Origin: Cryptomeria japonica
Taxonomy: Eukaryota; Streptophyta; Pinopsida; Cupressales; Cupressaceae
Direction of reading: 5' to 3'
DNA: 64,000 nucleotides
Assembly (NCBI RefSeq): GCF_030272615.1
Contig: NC_081408.1
Location: 406,822,889-406,886,888 of the forward strand
In this document: positions 36,501 to 45,885 of the stretch, piece after piece
Numbering within the stretch: the first letter of the stretch is position 1
Layout: every line of letters begins with the position of its first letter
Notes under the pieces: generated by a model
Seen by the model: only the letters and a program-made list of their open reading frames with translations
Told to the model about the DNA's origin: nothing
Database searches by the model: none
Made by a program: the position numbers and the translations under genes

Positions 36501-36763
36501 CATATTGGCAAACGGTTCATCGTTATCAGCTTCAGACTGCAAGGATAGAATTAGAAATCAGCAACCGGTCAAGAGATCTGCAGGAACTTCAACTGGTCTT
36601 ATTGCCAAGACTACAGATTCTTTAGAAGTGCTTTCTCAATCTGGAAGCCTTAACAATAACTCAAGAGATGAGTACCATCGATGCCATGGAAGAACAGGTA
36701 TCTCAGATAAAGACTGAAAGTGAGGTTGCTACCTCTGAATTGAGTCATGGGCATTGGCCATGA
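33557..36763 (+). pseudogene. Element 2 ORF2: ~1,068-residue protein of unknown function in place of pol
   Basis: A single frame from ATG 33557 to TGA 36761-36763 with five nonsense codons (34712, 34859, 36068, 36455, about 36623) and no frameshift. Residues 1-385 are globular, with SQIPAGVIVEEDI, EAIHVITGFCNIG, YRVFYASRINFVPVAAV and LLVGLFFYFQGCFLG. Residues about 385-470 are basic and Ser/Pro-rich. A block with DSLYNSLDNKWRTAIEKEQE follows at about 530. Residues about 660-800 are a Lys/Glu-rich helix with a 30-residue unit repeated. The C terminus is coiled-coil-like. The same order of parts occurs in element 1 ORF2. No enzyme motif is recognisable. An Env-like or structural role cannot be excluded, but I see no signal peptide or clear membrane anchor. 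Confidence 0.85.
35573..35752 (+). repeat. 90-bp coding minisatellite in ORF2
   Basis: 35573-35662 and 35663-35752 are nearly identical 90-bp units (30 codons of Glu/Lys). Shorter GAAGAGGAGAAAAAGAAA units follow to about 35840. Lengthening would extend a charged single helix. The antisense Ser/Phe-rich frame is a by-product. Confidence 0.9.
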
Positions 36764-37082
36764 AAACTTTTATGCAGGATTTTAAATCTGTTTTTGATAA
36801 GTTTCATTCCTTATTGTCATAAACATTTACTCAATTTTTAATGATAATGAGAAACGGGGGTTATTTTGCATTACTTTGTCATTGTTGGCAAAGGGGGAGT
36901 AGTATTTAAAATTTTGGTGAATGCTATGTATACTTTCATGTTACCTCTTTAAGGGAGTAGTATACATTGTAATTTCTGCAAAAGGGATAGTGTATATGCT
37001 TAGGGGGAGTAATTTTGTTTATGACATTATTTTGTTGTAAAAACACTTAGATGTCAAAATTTTCCTAAGTGTTGCCATCAAT
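36764..37082 (+). other. Element 2 3' UTR
   Basis: No gene. Contains several PPT-like words (GGCAAAGGGGGAGTA near 36889, TTAGGGGGAGTAA near 37000) before the true polypurine tract. Confidence 0.7.
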
Positions 37083-37097
37083 GCCAAAGGGGGAGAT
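37083..37097 (+). promoter_or_regulatory. Element 2 polypurine tract
   Basis: GCCAAAGGGGGAGAT directly precedes the 3' LTR. Confidence 0.92.
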
Positions 37098-38173
37098 TGT
37101 TGGCATTTTGATGATGTTGTGATTGTCATTGATGGACACACACTTTCTTTGTGTACACTTTCTTGATGTATGAGTTATGCTCAACCGGTATTTGTTCCAA
37201 CCAGTATTATATATTATAGTCTTTAGACTATCGATGTTTTGCAGAAGATGCTTACCGGTCACAAATTGACTTATGGTACGAAGGAACAAAGCGGTAGTTA
37301 ACATTTTTCTAGTCTTCATTTTTGACAACTGGTAATCGGTAAATTGTATGAATCGGTATTACTCTGTGATGAGTTACCAAGTGGTATTTCTGTGATGAGT
37401 TATCATCCACCAACACTTTGGCGGTGATTTTGTGCCGTGTTACCAAATGTGTCTAGATGCACTGAACCTAGGAACTTGTAATTTAATCCTATTGGACCGA
37501 CATGAAATTAGACTCCTTTATAAGGACATCATGTCTAGGGTTTTAGATGATGAGGGTTTTGTATGTGCGATCATAGAAGAGAAGATTAGGTCAGTGTGAA
37601 GAGTAAGAGTGTGGAGATATTGAAGACTGAAGTAATGCTGAAATGCATTAATAGTGAGCTATCAAGGATCTAACCAAGCATATTGTGCTAGTATCTAGAT
37701 CACTCACTTGTTGATTACTCACATCTTCAACAAGTCTGAAACCCTTAATCGGGTAGGCCTAGCAAAGCCTTTGTAAATCCTCTAACAAGGTGGTTCACAA
37801 CTATGAATCTAAAATCCTCTCACAAGGTAGTCTTTAACAGGACTTATCTCCTAACAGAGATCTAGATTCCTAATAGGATCTGTTCTGGTGAAGAACATTG
37901 TATGACCTTAACCGGTCTGGTTTCTATTCCATAGATAGTTACTTGTGAGTTTTTGCTCACCGTGGTTTTTCCCATTTGGGTTTCCACATCAAAACATCTT
38001 GTGTTATGGTGATTGTGCTCTTGTGGGTGAATTCTTTGTTTTCTATTTGGTTTGCATTTATCTTAACTGGTTTATTAGTGAATTTGTTGTACCGATTATC
38101 TACTAAATTGTTTAAGAGTTTGTGTTCAACATTTTTTGGTATACTAATTCACCCCCCCTCTTAGTATTCATCA
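37098..38173 (+). repeat. Element 2, 3' LTR
   Basis: 1076 bp, TG...CA, with three ACCGGT words. Followed by target duplication ATATG. Confidence 0.93.
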
Positions 38174-38265
38174 ATATGATGCAGTGCTTTGAATAAAATG
38201 ATATGAAAAAATAAAAATAAAATTGTTTTTTTTTTTAGTTGTTCAAGTTGCTAGAGCAGAGAATG
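38174..38265 (-). other. Gypsy 3' UTR (part 2)
   Basis: Resumes the 3' UTR broken by element 2. Collinear with 52371-52491 of the second copy, including an A/T-rich run next to the pol stop. Confidence 0.8.
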
Positions 38266-39399
38266 CTAATTGTAGAATTTCCTCAAGTGGATAGTGTTGA
38301 TCGGTTCATGGAGTTGTTCTCCTTCCGGTGTTGAGAGTTGATAAGCGCCAAAGCCAAAGACTGCAGTAACAATATAGGGATCCAACCAGTTGGGTTCAAA
38401 CTTTCCTTTTTGTTCTCAAAACTTGTGATTTTTAGGATTCTCTCTCAAAACAAGGTCACCAACCTGAAATTATCTGTGTCAAAATTTCTTGTTATAACCT
38501 CTAGACATTATCTTTTCGTAAGCTCTGAGATGATCAAAAGCCACTTGCTGACGTTCATCCAGCAATTCTAGTTCTTGCAATCTAGATATTTTGTGATATT
38601 CATTAGTAATAAGACCTTGCAAGGAAACTCTCAAAGAAGGAATTTCAACCTCAATAGGCAAGACTGCTTTAGCCCCACATACCAAAGAAAAAGGTGTAGC
38701 TCCTGTAGGTGTTCTGATGCTCGTTCTATATGTCCATAGTGCAGGATTGAGTCGTAGGTGCCAATCCTTCCTAGATTTGTTGACCGTTTTGTGCAAGACA
38801 CTCAACAGATTTTTATTAGATGCTTCAGCTTGTCCATTACCTTGAGGGTAGTATATAGAAGACCAATGTTGTTTGATTTTGAACTCATCACAGAGCTCAT
38901 CTATATCTTTATTTTTGAACTGCCCTCCATTGTCAGTCACAATTGAAGAAGGGATTCCATTCTTGCAGATGATGTAGTTAAGAATGAACATAGCCAGTTG
39001 TTTGTCGGTTGCTTTGATTAGTAGAACCGCTTCAACCCACTTAGTGAAGTACTCAGTGGAAGTTATGATGAACTTGTGTCCATTAGATGATGCGGGATAG
39101 ATTTGGCCAACAAGGTCAAACGACCATTGCTGAAAAGGCCAATGTGTTATAAAAGGTATTAGTTCCCTTGTTGGAGCATGTATGAGATTCCCATGTAGTT
39201 GACACTTCTCACAAGTTTTAGGAAATTTTACAACATCCTTTTCCATATTTGGCCAGTAATAACCAGCCCTTAGCAGTTTCTGAGCTAGAGTTAGACCGTT
39301 TGAGTGAGAATCACAAATACCCTCATGAACTTCAGATAATGCACGTTGGGATTCTTCAAGTTCTAGACACCTAAGAAAAGTACTATCCAAACCTTGCAT
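38266..39399 (-). pseudogene. Gypsy integrase and pol C terminus
   Basis: Read from 39399. An HHCC-type zinc region comes first (EVHEGICDSHSNG, then CEKCQLHG). The catalytic core follows with D (WSFDLVGQIYP), D (SSIVTDNGGQFKN) and E (NGQAEASNKN). A C-terminal domain ends in INTIHLRKFYN near 38266. The enzyme would insert cDNA in the nucleus. Residues 1-306 are open; a stop at 38479 and a frame change separate the last 70 residues. The C-terminal GPY-like motif reads DPYIVTAVFG here and GPYIVTAVFG in the copy at 52.5 kb. I see no chromodomain, as expected for Tat. Confidence 0.92.
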
Positions 39400-39754
39400 A
39401 TATAGATAGTTAGCGATGATGGCATACCGTGAAGCATTTCAAATCAGGTTTCTTTTCTCATTACGGGTAAGGTTATTAGGGATAATTTGGTTACGTAAGT
39501 AAGAGTAGATATGGCTATAGCGAGATGAGTCATGTCCAATGATAGAATAGACCATCTAGGACTCAGGGGAATCATAAGCAGGATAAGTAGCTCTTCCACC
39601 AAGAGCTCATAGTGGAACTCAGATTCTTGTAGCTGTGGTATAGATGCCAATGTAGCCATAAGATTTGTTGCTTTGTTTATTGATCTAGGAATCTTCTGAA
39701 ATGATACAAAGACAAATTATTTCTTAAGGTCATCAACCACTCTTTTATAGGGTG

Positions 39755-40009
39755 TCATTTTTCATCCTGAGTTTGATATATATCATTGATTTGGTTGATT
39801 ATTAGCTGGGAGTCTCCATAGATGTATAGCTCATCAACTTTCCATTCAATAGCCAGCTTGATTCTATTTACCAAGGCTTCATATTCTGCAATATTGTTTG
39901 TACAAGGAAAGAGGATCTTATACACCTTTGGGATTGAGTATCTTTGAGGAGTGATAAAAAAGATTCCAACACCAGAACCTTGTTGAGTAAAAGATCCATG
40001 AAAGAACAT
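39755..40009 (-). pseudogene. Gypsy second (archaeal-type) RNase H
   Basis: FFHGSFTQQGSGVGI stands where the family has FDGS, so the first catalytic Asp is His here. NNIAEYEALV supplies the Glu and LYIYGDSQLIINQI the next Asp. This extra RNase H between the standard RNase H and integrase is a hallmark of the Tat lineage. The 39400-39750 gap continues the domain and the integrase N terminus in broken frames (an open piece lies at 39659-39444). Confidence 0.88.
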
Positions 40010-40021
40010 TTTCCAAGATCG

Positions 40022-40480
40022 CTAAGTAAGATGCATTATGGATTCATCTGGAAATTCTATGTTCAAAGGTTGATTGTCTTCAAGTGGAGCATCAACAAGT
40101 TGATCTGCAATTACTTGTCCTTTGATAGCTTTGTGTTCTACATACTTAATGCCAAAATTTGTGAGTATCATAACCCATTTAGCCAATCTCCCTGTAAGTG
40201 TTTCTTTGTTTAGAAGATACTTCAGAGGATCAATCTTAGCCACCAGTTTGATAGAATGTGCTAACATGTAATATCTTAATTTTTGTGATGCAAAGACCAA
40301 TGCCAAACAAGCTTTCTCAATGATAGTGTAGTTCATCTCATAGGACACCAACGTCCTATTGATATAGTATATAGCTCTTTCCTTTTTGTTCTCATCCCAT
40401 TGAGCCAAAAGTGCCCCCAGTGATGTGTTGGTAGCTGATATATAAAGAATCAAAGGCTTGCCTTGAATTGGTGGCATCAA
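40022..40480 (-). pseudogene. Gypsy RNase H
   Basis: 152 open codons with LILYISATNTSLGALLAQWD, YYINRTLVSYEMNYTIIEKA, then KIDPLKYLLNK and GQVIADQL. This is the standard Ty3/gypsy RNase H that follows RT. The first catalytic Asp position reads Ser (YISAT), which is common in Tat elements where the second RNase H may take over. Confidence 0.88.
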
Positions 40481-40489
40481 GATAGGTGG

Positions 40490-41350
40490 ATTAGTAAGAT
40501 ACTCCTTGATCTAATTAAGGTGTTGTTCATAGTCTTCATCCCAGTCATATGTAACTCCTTTGCGTAATGCTTTTGTGAATGGTTGAGCTTTATCTGCTAG
40601 CTAAGAAATGAAGCATCTTATTGATTGGAGCCGCCCTTGTAGAGTCCTCATGTGACTGACATTCTTTGGTGGTGGCATTTCCATAATAGCTTTAACTTTT
40701 TCTGGATCCACGTCAATCCCTTTTGTTGAAACAATGTATCCTAGGAGTTTGCTAGATGTAACTCCAAATGCACATTTCTTAGGATTTATTCTGAGTTTAA
40801 ATTTTTTCATATTGTCTAAGATTAGACCCAGTTCTGAGAGATGTGTTGACCTTTTCATATATTTGAGTAAGGTATCATCGATATAGTCTTCCATGTTTTT
40901 GTGTATCATGTCATGAAAGATTGTAGTTATAGCTCTTTGATAGGTGGCACCTGCATTCTTTAAGCCAAAGGGCATAACATTCCAGCTGAAAGTTCCCTAG
41001 GAATAGGTGAACGTTGTTTTCTCTTGATCCTCAAGTGCAATTTTGATCTGATTGTGTCCGGAAAAACCATCCATCAAAGAGTACATTTAATAGCCACTAG
41101 TCATGTCCACTATCATGTCTATGTTAGGAAGTGGAAAATCATCTTTTGGACATGCTTTGTTTAAGTCTCTAAAATCTGTGCAAACACGTATTGATTTGTT
41201 AGGTTTGGAAACAGGTACAATATTAGATATCCACTCAGCATAATCAATCACTCTGATGAATCTTGCTTTTAGTATTTTTTCTAGCTCAACCTTAACAAGT
41301 CATGCAACATGAGGATGCATTTTTCGGACCTTTTGCTTGACAGGTTTGAC
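40490..41350 (-). pseudogene. Gypsy reverse transcriptase
   Basis: Broken frames from about 41350. First comes VIDYAEWISNIVPVSKPN, then RVCTDFRDLNKACPKDDFPL and SLMDGFSGHNQIK (catalytic Asp). After stops near 41.09 and 41.00 kb come MPFGLKNAGATYQRA, the active-site box YIDD (40885-40874) and LLGYIVSTKGIDVDPEKVKA. Order and motifs are those of Ty3/gypsy RT. Nonsense codons interrupt it (for example at 41.09 kb and 40.60 kb). Confidence 0.92.
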
Positions 41351-42983
41351 CCCAAGAGCAATAGAAGAGATGATGCATTATGAGGTCAGGATCCAAATCC
41401 GGCATATCAACATATGTCCATGCAAAATTGATCCTTTTCTCTATGAAGAAATTAGCAAATTCTTTCAATTCTTCTGTTGATAGGGATTGAGCTACATGTA
41501 TTATATGTTGAGTTTCTTTTGTTCCGATGTTGACCAACTGTGTAGGTTCAATCAACACTGATGATCGTGCTTGAAAGTGATCAGGCAAAATATCAAGTAT
41601 CTCACCTTCAGGTGCCTCAAAGAGGTTTTCACTGTTAGGTACGTCTTTTATTTTTACTATTTTCGATTCTGACATTGCCACAGTGTGGTTTTTGCCATCA
41701 AAACACTAATTTTTCTTTTTTTGGTTTTTGAAACTAAGATACTTGACATTTGCTTCTGTCATGTTCTCACTTTGTTCACTGGTGGAAGAGTTCATGTGTT
41801 GAACTGCATTAAGATAGCATGCTAGAGTATGGTCGTTGGCAAAAGTAGGTATATCTATGGGTTGATCTTTTAAAGTATGGTCAATAAGCTCAGGGTGTAC
41901 TAGGGATAAAGATTCAACGGGTTCAAGGGAATTCATGGTATTGTCATCACCATGTTGGACCAACAAGTTGAGTTCCAGAAGAGTACTTTGCGCAAGCATC
42001 TCAAGACCAGGAAGAGTTATGACATGATTATCAAAATTTAGGTTAGCATTTAAAGGATCTAACCCTACAAACCTACTACTCGTACCTTCTTCTACTTTAG
42101 ACTGGACTAGGTATTTTGGTTCAACAGCAATAGGTTCTTCGGATAGAGTTTCGACATTCATGACAAAGTAGTCATAGTTTGGTGTTGAATAGGTAATGTC
42201 ATAAATAGATCTTATTTTAGAGTGATCAGAGTTAGAAGATGAAGCATCTGACTCCTCTTCAAGTGGCTCAGTAAAAGCATGTATAGTATCAATATCAACA
42301 TCTTTTATGTTGAAAGTTCCTTCATGTTCTGGCTCAATAATCACTTGTACTTGACATGCCTTTTGACATGGCTTTGTTAATCTTTGTCTTCTTTTGCATT
42401 CAGCTTCCTCTGGACTGATGATCGGTCCTTCTTGTCTAGCCTCCAGTTCTTCATTTATATTCCCATATCTGATTTGCTTTATCTCTTTAGATAGAGATAC
42501 AAAAGGTGAGGAATTTTCCTATGCTTTTTCTTCTGTCAGCTATTGCTCATAATCTTCTTGTCTTTTTAGTCTAATTTCCTCTATTTCTCGTTGTAGCTCA
42601 AAGCGTATTATCTCTTGTGCTTCATCTATGATATCATTAGGTTCTTCAGTAGTTTCTTCAGTAGATGCATCTGATATAGGCTCTAGACCCCATTTATACT
42701 CATTCGAGTTTGTTTCTGAATCCTCTTCTTGCATTTGTCCTGTATATGTGACTGGAATGTTTAATGGTGCAAACATTTCTTTAATTCCTTCCACCTCTTC
42801 TCTCATGTCTTCTGGGATTTCTACTTCATGTAGTGTTACTGCCGATACATTTGGAACTTGATTACAAGTTGCTTTTTCTCTCTTGATTTCCAGTTCTTCT
42901 TGTTCTTTCTCATACTCTTCTTGAGTTTGTTGAGTGCTTACTTCCTGTGATGCTTGATCTAGTGTCTTTTTCCTCCACTTAGG
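41292..42983 (-). pseudogene. Gypsy polyprotein linker between G-patch and RT
   Basis: Open segments at 42806-42540, 42344-41706 and 41681-41292 encode an acidic, low-complexity stretch (rich in Glu, Ser, Asn). Its last part ends DMPDLDPDLIMHHLFYC, a conserved lead-in to the Tat RT (the usual phrase includes MPGLDP). It has no enzymatic motif and is probably a spacer or cleavage region. Confidence 0.75.
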
Positions 42984-43478
42984 CTATTGATGAGAAGTGT
43001 GTTTTTGATTTGATGACTCCTCTAGATGGTATCCAAGTCCAATTTTATCATTTGTAGACTTAGTTTGTAGCTTGATAGGTTCAATAATTCCTTCTTGACA
43101 CTTTCCCAGAGGACCTGTACCTGAATACCCCATATGTTGGATTATATGATAGCCTTTACCATATTGTTCAGGAGCAATTTCACAACGTTGCACTTCCCTA
43201 TCTTCATTTTCCCCTTGTAAAATCCATTCAAGAACAACTGCCTCTTCTATTTCATTTGCAAGAGAAGTAGAGGATTGCACAAAAGTACCATCATATATGA
43301 CGTTTGTCATTGAAGTTTGTGGCTTCATATCCTCAGATGGTTTTCCAGACTGTCTTGGTGATGGAGGAAGATTCATCAGTGAAAGTACAGGTTCTATCTT
43401 GTATCCATCCATGGCAGTACCTGTGATTTTCAATTTCTTTTCTAAGTCTTTCATCAAAGTTTTTGAACTCTCAGCCAC
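42984..43478 (-). pseudogene. Gypsy G-patch segment
   Basis: Residues ~107-150 (43160-43029) read YGKGYHIIQHMGYSGTGPLG, then EGIIEPIK, ending KIGLGY. This fits the G-patch pattern of glycines around MGY and a closing GLGY, an RNA-binding or helicase-activating module also fused to protease in some retroviruses. It lies downstream of the protease in the Tat polyprotein. Otherwise the segment is low-complexity. A stop upstream of 43478 breaks continuity with the protease. Confidence 0.8.
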
Positions 43479-43682
43479 AGAGGATGCTTTGTTATGAGGA
43501 ACAAGGGTATCATCATATTGTTTTAAAGCATTTTAGGTGTAGCTTGTATCGACAGGAACATTGACTTCAAATCCATTGTAGGGAAATTTCAAGCACTGAT
43601 GGTATGTAGATGGCACTGCTTGCATTTCATGAATCCATGGTCTACCCAACAAGATGTTGTATGATAGAGGAAGGTCAAGCAC

Positions 43683-44154
43683 CTAACAAATAACATCTCT
43701 TTCCATAGGTCCCACCTCGATCGTTAATAGTACTAGACCTTTAGAGGTTCTTTCTTCTTCATCATAAGCTTTGATTGTTATTTTCTTTGCTGGATTAATG
43801 ACATTATCAGAAAATCCCAATTGTATCAGTAAATTGGAGGTACAAATATTCAACCCAGTGCCTCCATCTATCAAAACACATTTGATTCTATGTTTATGGA
43901 TCATAGCTTCAATGTGGATGATTCAGGGAATCGTCATCTTCTTCAGAGAAGGACAGGTAGTGAGGTGAAGTCAGGTGACCCACCATAGATTGAAACCAAT
44001 CCAAATCTAAGTATTTAGGGATGTTAGTAGCAAGAAAAGCTTTGTCTAGGATCTCTCTATGAGAATAAGAGATCTTAAGCAGTTCAAAAATGGATATTTG
44101 AGCGGTACTTTGTTTTAATTGTTCAACAATGTTGTAACCAGATGATGAAGCCAA
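43683..44154 (-). pseudogene. Gypsy aspartic protease
   Basis: 44154-43909 has the lead-in SFSEEDDDSLNHPH. 43904-43683 contains KCVLIDGGTGLNICTSNLLI, the catalytic DGG box (plant Tat elements use Asp-Gly-Gly here), followed by ITIKAYDEEERTSKGLVLLT and TIEVG. A TGA between the two segments and a stop at 43683 break it. It would cleave the polyprotein. Confidence 0.85.
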
Positions 44155-44257
44155 CTATTTAGATTTAGTCGTGATCATATTTGGTTGTTTGTTTGAAGAA
44201 GTCGGTAGATTTGATGTTGTCAATGGATTTGATGATGTCTGATCAGGAGATGAGGAA

Positions 44258-45885
44258 CTAGCTCCTTTGAGAGTAATTCTTTTTAGCTTGGGTCACGACA
44301 TTCACCGTTCGCGGTTTGTTTTTCTCATCTTTGACTATGATCACATTGCAATATTCAAATTGGGTCAGTTCAAGCATGTTGATTACATTATCATTATTGG
44401 TATAGGTGTAATTGATTTTGGCACCTCCCTTGGATTTTGAGGAATCGCCCTGCTCATAAGCAGGTAAGGGATCTTTGAAAGCTTTGTGATCAATATTGGT
44501 TGCATGATTTCCAACAATAATTTTGCCAACATCAATAAGGTCTTGAATCTCATGTTTGAGTTTCATGAAGCTATTTGTTGTATACCCCTTGTTTCTATGA
44601 TATTCACAGTACTCGTTTTCCCTCCACCATTTGGGTTTGACTTCATGATCATATGGTTTGGAGTTGTCAGACAATGTGATCAATTCATTTGCCAATAGAG
44701 TCTTAAGAGCCGATACATACGATTCTCTCAGAGGATTAAAATCATGTTTAGGCTTTGAAAGTCAAGGCTTCTCTTTAAACCACTCTTTTGATTTCTTAGG
44801 AGTGTTTTTTGTAGTGTTTTTAGCTGCTTTGAGGGCTTGTGTGCCACTACTCAAATAAAATATTGTTGGTTTTGATTTTCGTTTAACAATATCAACCAAT
44901 CCATCATTAACAACATTTATGTTATTATCTTTGTCGTATTTCCATTATTTGTTCTTCTCTTTGGCACTAGAGAGTTGTTGTGTTTCTTTATAAAGTGATA
45001 TATCTCCTTTCCTTACAAACACATCTTCCATTTTGAGAGCACTGTCCACCATCTTGTTGAATGAAGGGTATACTTACATTTGGATATTTTATTTCAACTT
45101 GGGAATCAAATTATTAACAAAGATGTCCATTTTCTTAGAATCAGGAATGGGTCATGAATATCTAGAGAACATCTTTCTCCAACGTTGAAGGAAAGTGAGA
45201 AAAGGTTCTCCTATCTTTTGTTTGGTATTATAGAGCTCGATCATTGTGACTGGATGACAAATGTTATAAGAGTATTGTTGGAGAAACAATTCGACCAACT
45301 CCTCAAAATATTTAATTCCAATAGGCAGGCTTGAAAATTACTCCATGGCTTGTCCTCCTAGACTTCTTGGAAAGAGATGCATGAGATATGTTTGTTCATG
45401 CATGAAATCCATACATAAAGCACATAATTCTCAAACATGATCTTGAGGATCTAAGTTACCATCATATTTGTCAAACTTAGGAATTTCCACTCTTGAAGGA
45501 AATGGAGGCATGTAAAGGTTCTTATCAAATGGGAACGGGAAAATCGTGCGCAGATGATTTATCCTTGTTTTTCATTTCCTTGATTTCAGTTTGCAATGCT
45601 TGCAAATGTTTGTTTACCAATGATAAGGCTTTCAATGTTATAATCAATGGGAAGTTTAGCGCCTTGTTTTGCCAACTCTAGAGAATGCTCTTATTTTTCT
45701 CTGGCCATGATAAATTTCATCATTTTTTGGAAATCCTTATCCTTTTGACAGCTATTTATAACAGCTTTTACAGGTTCAAAATCTTCAGACTTGCTAGATG
45801 AGGAGTCACTGTTAGTAGCATGGGTGCTAATATTATCATGAGTATTGTGTTTAGCAGCTTCTCTTTCTTGCCTTTCTCCAGACAT
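44258..45885 (-). pseudogene. Gypsy gag
   Basis: Starts MSGERQEREAAKHNTHD at 45885. The capsid-type Retrotrans_gag domain (about 45.5-45.1 kb) reads VEIPKFDKYDGNLDPQDHV, then SLPIGIKYFEELVELFLQQY and FLQRWRKMFSRYS. The C terminus has CEYHRNKGYTTNSFMKLKHE followed by IQDLID, the single Cys/His motif of Tat gag (its last Cys is replaced). There are several stops (for example after DPQDHV, after FSRYS, and near 44.94 and 44.76 kb). It would form the virus-like particle. Confidence 0.85.

Larger units (their letters stand above)
30723..38173 (+). mobile_element. Nested element 2: Copia-like, pol-less LTR element with gag and ORF2
   Basis: LTRs are 30723-31785 and 37098-38173 (1063 and 1076 bp, both TGTTGGCATT...ATTCATCA). 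They are flanked by a perfect 5-bp target duplication ATATG (30718-30722, 38174-38178). The primer site TGGTATCAGAGCC (31788) and polypurine tract GCCAAAGGGGGAGAT (37083) are intact. The internal 5.3 kb codes only for gag and ORF2. I see no protease, integrase or RT. The uninterrupted sister sequence at 52.37 kb gives the empty site. It is homologous in design and in ORF2 to element 1, but inserted in the opposite orientation. Confidence 0.93.

Noticed and set aside
31786-37097. Hidden protease, integrase or reverse transcriptase in elements 1 and 2
   Set aside because: I looked for DSG/DGG, DDE-type and YVDD/YIDD boxes in gag, spacer and ORF2 frames and saw none.
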